A DNA stretch of 64,000 bases from Bacteroidota bacterium (GTDB lineage: Bacteria; Bacteroidota; Bacteroidia; Chitinophagales; LD1): the NCBI GenBank assembly GCA_018267385.1, contig JAFDYN010000007.1:310001-374000 (forward strand). Reading direction: 5' to 3'. Positions 63,311 through 64,000 of the stretch are shown piece after piece (the first letter of the stretch is position 1; every line of letters starts with the position of its first letter). A program made the position numbers and the translations under genes. The notes under the pieces were generated by a model, which saw only the letters and a program-made list of their open reading frames with translations, was not told the origin of the DNA and searched no databases.

Positions 63311-63829
63311 TTAGAAGAATTTAAGTTCTGCATTAGAAAGTTGACGAACTCCTTTACTGACGGTCATTTCTTCTATTGCCTCATGAAAACCGGATTGGAT
63401 AGCACCATGTATCATGGCATTTGTATCTATCGTATAGTAAGACTGGCTATCTACAATTGCCTCCAGTGCTTTGACTTTTCGGCCAAGCTTTTTGGTAACG
63501 CTAGGGCGTTGGGCGAACCACATTGATACAAAGAAACCTGTTCCATAAGGAGCTGCACATACGTCATAAATAAATTCGCCTTTCTCTATATGGAGATACT
63601 CGCGCTTATCACTAAATAATCCTTTCTGTGAATAGTTTACGCGAGAAAAGCGAATATCCGGAATCTCTCGTTTAGTTATCGCCGCTTGAACGGCCTGATA
63701 AAATTCTTCAGCAGAAAAGCTTAGCCCGTCGAAAGTATGCTGCCAATGTTGATGGTTTTCTACGGAGCGATTTACAATATAGTAGCCTCCAAATAGTAAG
63801 ACTGCTATTAATAGGATAACAAATATCAT
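63311..63829 (-). CDS. Single-pass membrane protein preceding the ATPase
   Basis: 172 residues. One N-terminal hydrophobic helix (MIFVILLIAVLLFGGYYIV), then a soluble alpha/beta domain with LSFSAEEFYQAVQAAITKREIPD and EKGEFIYDVCAAPYGTGFFVSMWFAQRP. No family recognised. Its stop lies 6 bases before the ATPase start, so it is likely to be a co-expressed membrane partner (anchor) of the ATPase. A perfect -7 element is found 19 bases upstream. Confidence 0.65.
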   Translation of the reverse strand: MIFVILLIAVLLFGGYYIVNRSVENHQHWQHTFDGLSFSAEEFYQAVQAAITKREIPDIRFSRVNYSQKGLFSDKREYLHIEKGEFIYDVCAAPYGTGFFVSMWFAQRPSVTKKLGRKVKALEAIVDSQSYYTIDTNAMIHGAIQSGFHEAIEEMTVSKGVRQLSNAELKFF

Positions 63830-63848
63830 AGTACAAAGGTTTAGGTTG

Positions 63849-63856
63849 CAAAATTA
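63849..63856 (-). promoter_or_regulatory. -7 element of the membrane protein-ATPase operon
   Basis: TAATTTTG on the minus strand, a full TAnnTTTG match, 19 bases before the ATG at 63829, in a very AT-rich region. No good -33 box. The remaining bases up to 64000 hold no gene I can support. Confidence 0.45.
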
Positions 63857-64000
63857 TAATTTTAAAGATATATAGTTCTTTTTAAGAAAAAAATACCCAA
63901 AAATCGGTATATAAAAAATTAGACACCGTATATCGAAAGTAGAGGAATAATTTGCGAAAGAATATGGTAAAACTATCCATTGAAAAACCCTCCGTTATTC

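Larger units (their letters stand above)
53911..64000. mobile_element. Genomic island inserted in yifB/comM (right end outside the window)
   Basis: Bounded on the left by the break in yifB at about 53910. Base composition becomes clearly AT-richer to the right, most strongly at 54.4-60.2 kb. The cargo is all accessory: an XRE regulator, three genes of unknown or phosphoesterase type, a VirD4/HerA-like ATPase and a small membrane protein. No integrase, transposase or relaxase lies within the window; they may be beyond 64 kb together with the 5' half of yifB. The element type is therefore open. Confidence 0.65.

Noticed and set aside
1-64000. tRNA, rRNA, CRISPR arrays and insertion sequences
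   Set aside because: I looked in the gaps on both strands and found no cloverleaf, no regularly spaced repeats and no transposase gene.

Overview
The window looks like chromosome of a Bacteroidota bacterium, most likely a Chitinophagaceae-type relative. Supporting signs are an arginine operon with the argF' type of transcarbamylase, Rho with a long E/A/P/Q/N-rich insertion, a TonB-dependent receptor paired with a phosphatase carrying a type IX secretion tail, a MoxR-DUF58-DUF4350-DUF4129-SpoIIM-RDD cluster, and many promoters with the Bacteroidota -7 element TAnnTTTG (often TTG/TTTG about 20 bases upstream). No rRNA, tRNA, CRISPR array or transposase was seen.

Layout. 0-4 kb: TPR protein, DUF502 protein, PagL-like deacylase, and rpmH-rnpA with overlapping frames. 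4-7 kb: small accessory patch with a terminase-small-subunit-like orphan, a 3'-truncated DUF5060/glycosidase gene ending in palindromic repeats, and a methyltransferase. 7-24.8 kb: mostly housekeeping (rho, serS, a gamma-family trans-sulfuration enzyme, bifunctional rel/spoT, folA, a PIF1-like helicase, M3 peptidase) with several small unknowns. 24.9-32.4 kb: the MoxR/DUF58 membrane cluster, seven tightly packed minus-strand genes with RDD divergent. 32.4-37.9 kb: phnW, secreted phosphatase and TonB receptor. 38-47.7 kb: sterol-desaturase-like gene and a complete arginine operon (GNAT, argG, argC, argD, argF', argB, argE-like, argH) behind a long structured leader. 47.9-53.4 kb: GH31 glycosidase and three tandem paralogous lipoproteins.

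53.4 kb to the end: yifB/comM survives only as its 3' part. At about 53.91 kb it meets an AT-rich island that runs out of the window. The island carries an XRE regulator; a 952-residue protein of unknown function; a 182-residue helical protein; a 621-residue calcineurin-like metallophosphoesterase with an unknown C-terminal half; a VirD4/HerA-like ATPase with a C-terminal PD-(D/E)xK-like nuclease domain; and a small membrane protein. The phosphoesterase/182/952 set is the best candidate here for an undescribed, possibly defensive, system. The ATPase and membrane protein look like a DNA-transfer module.
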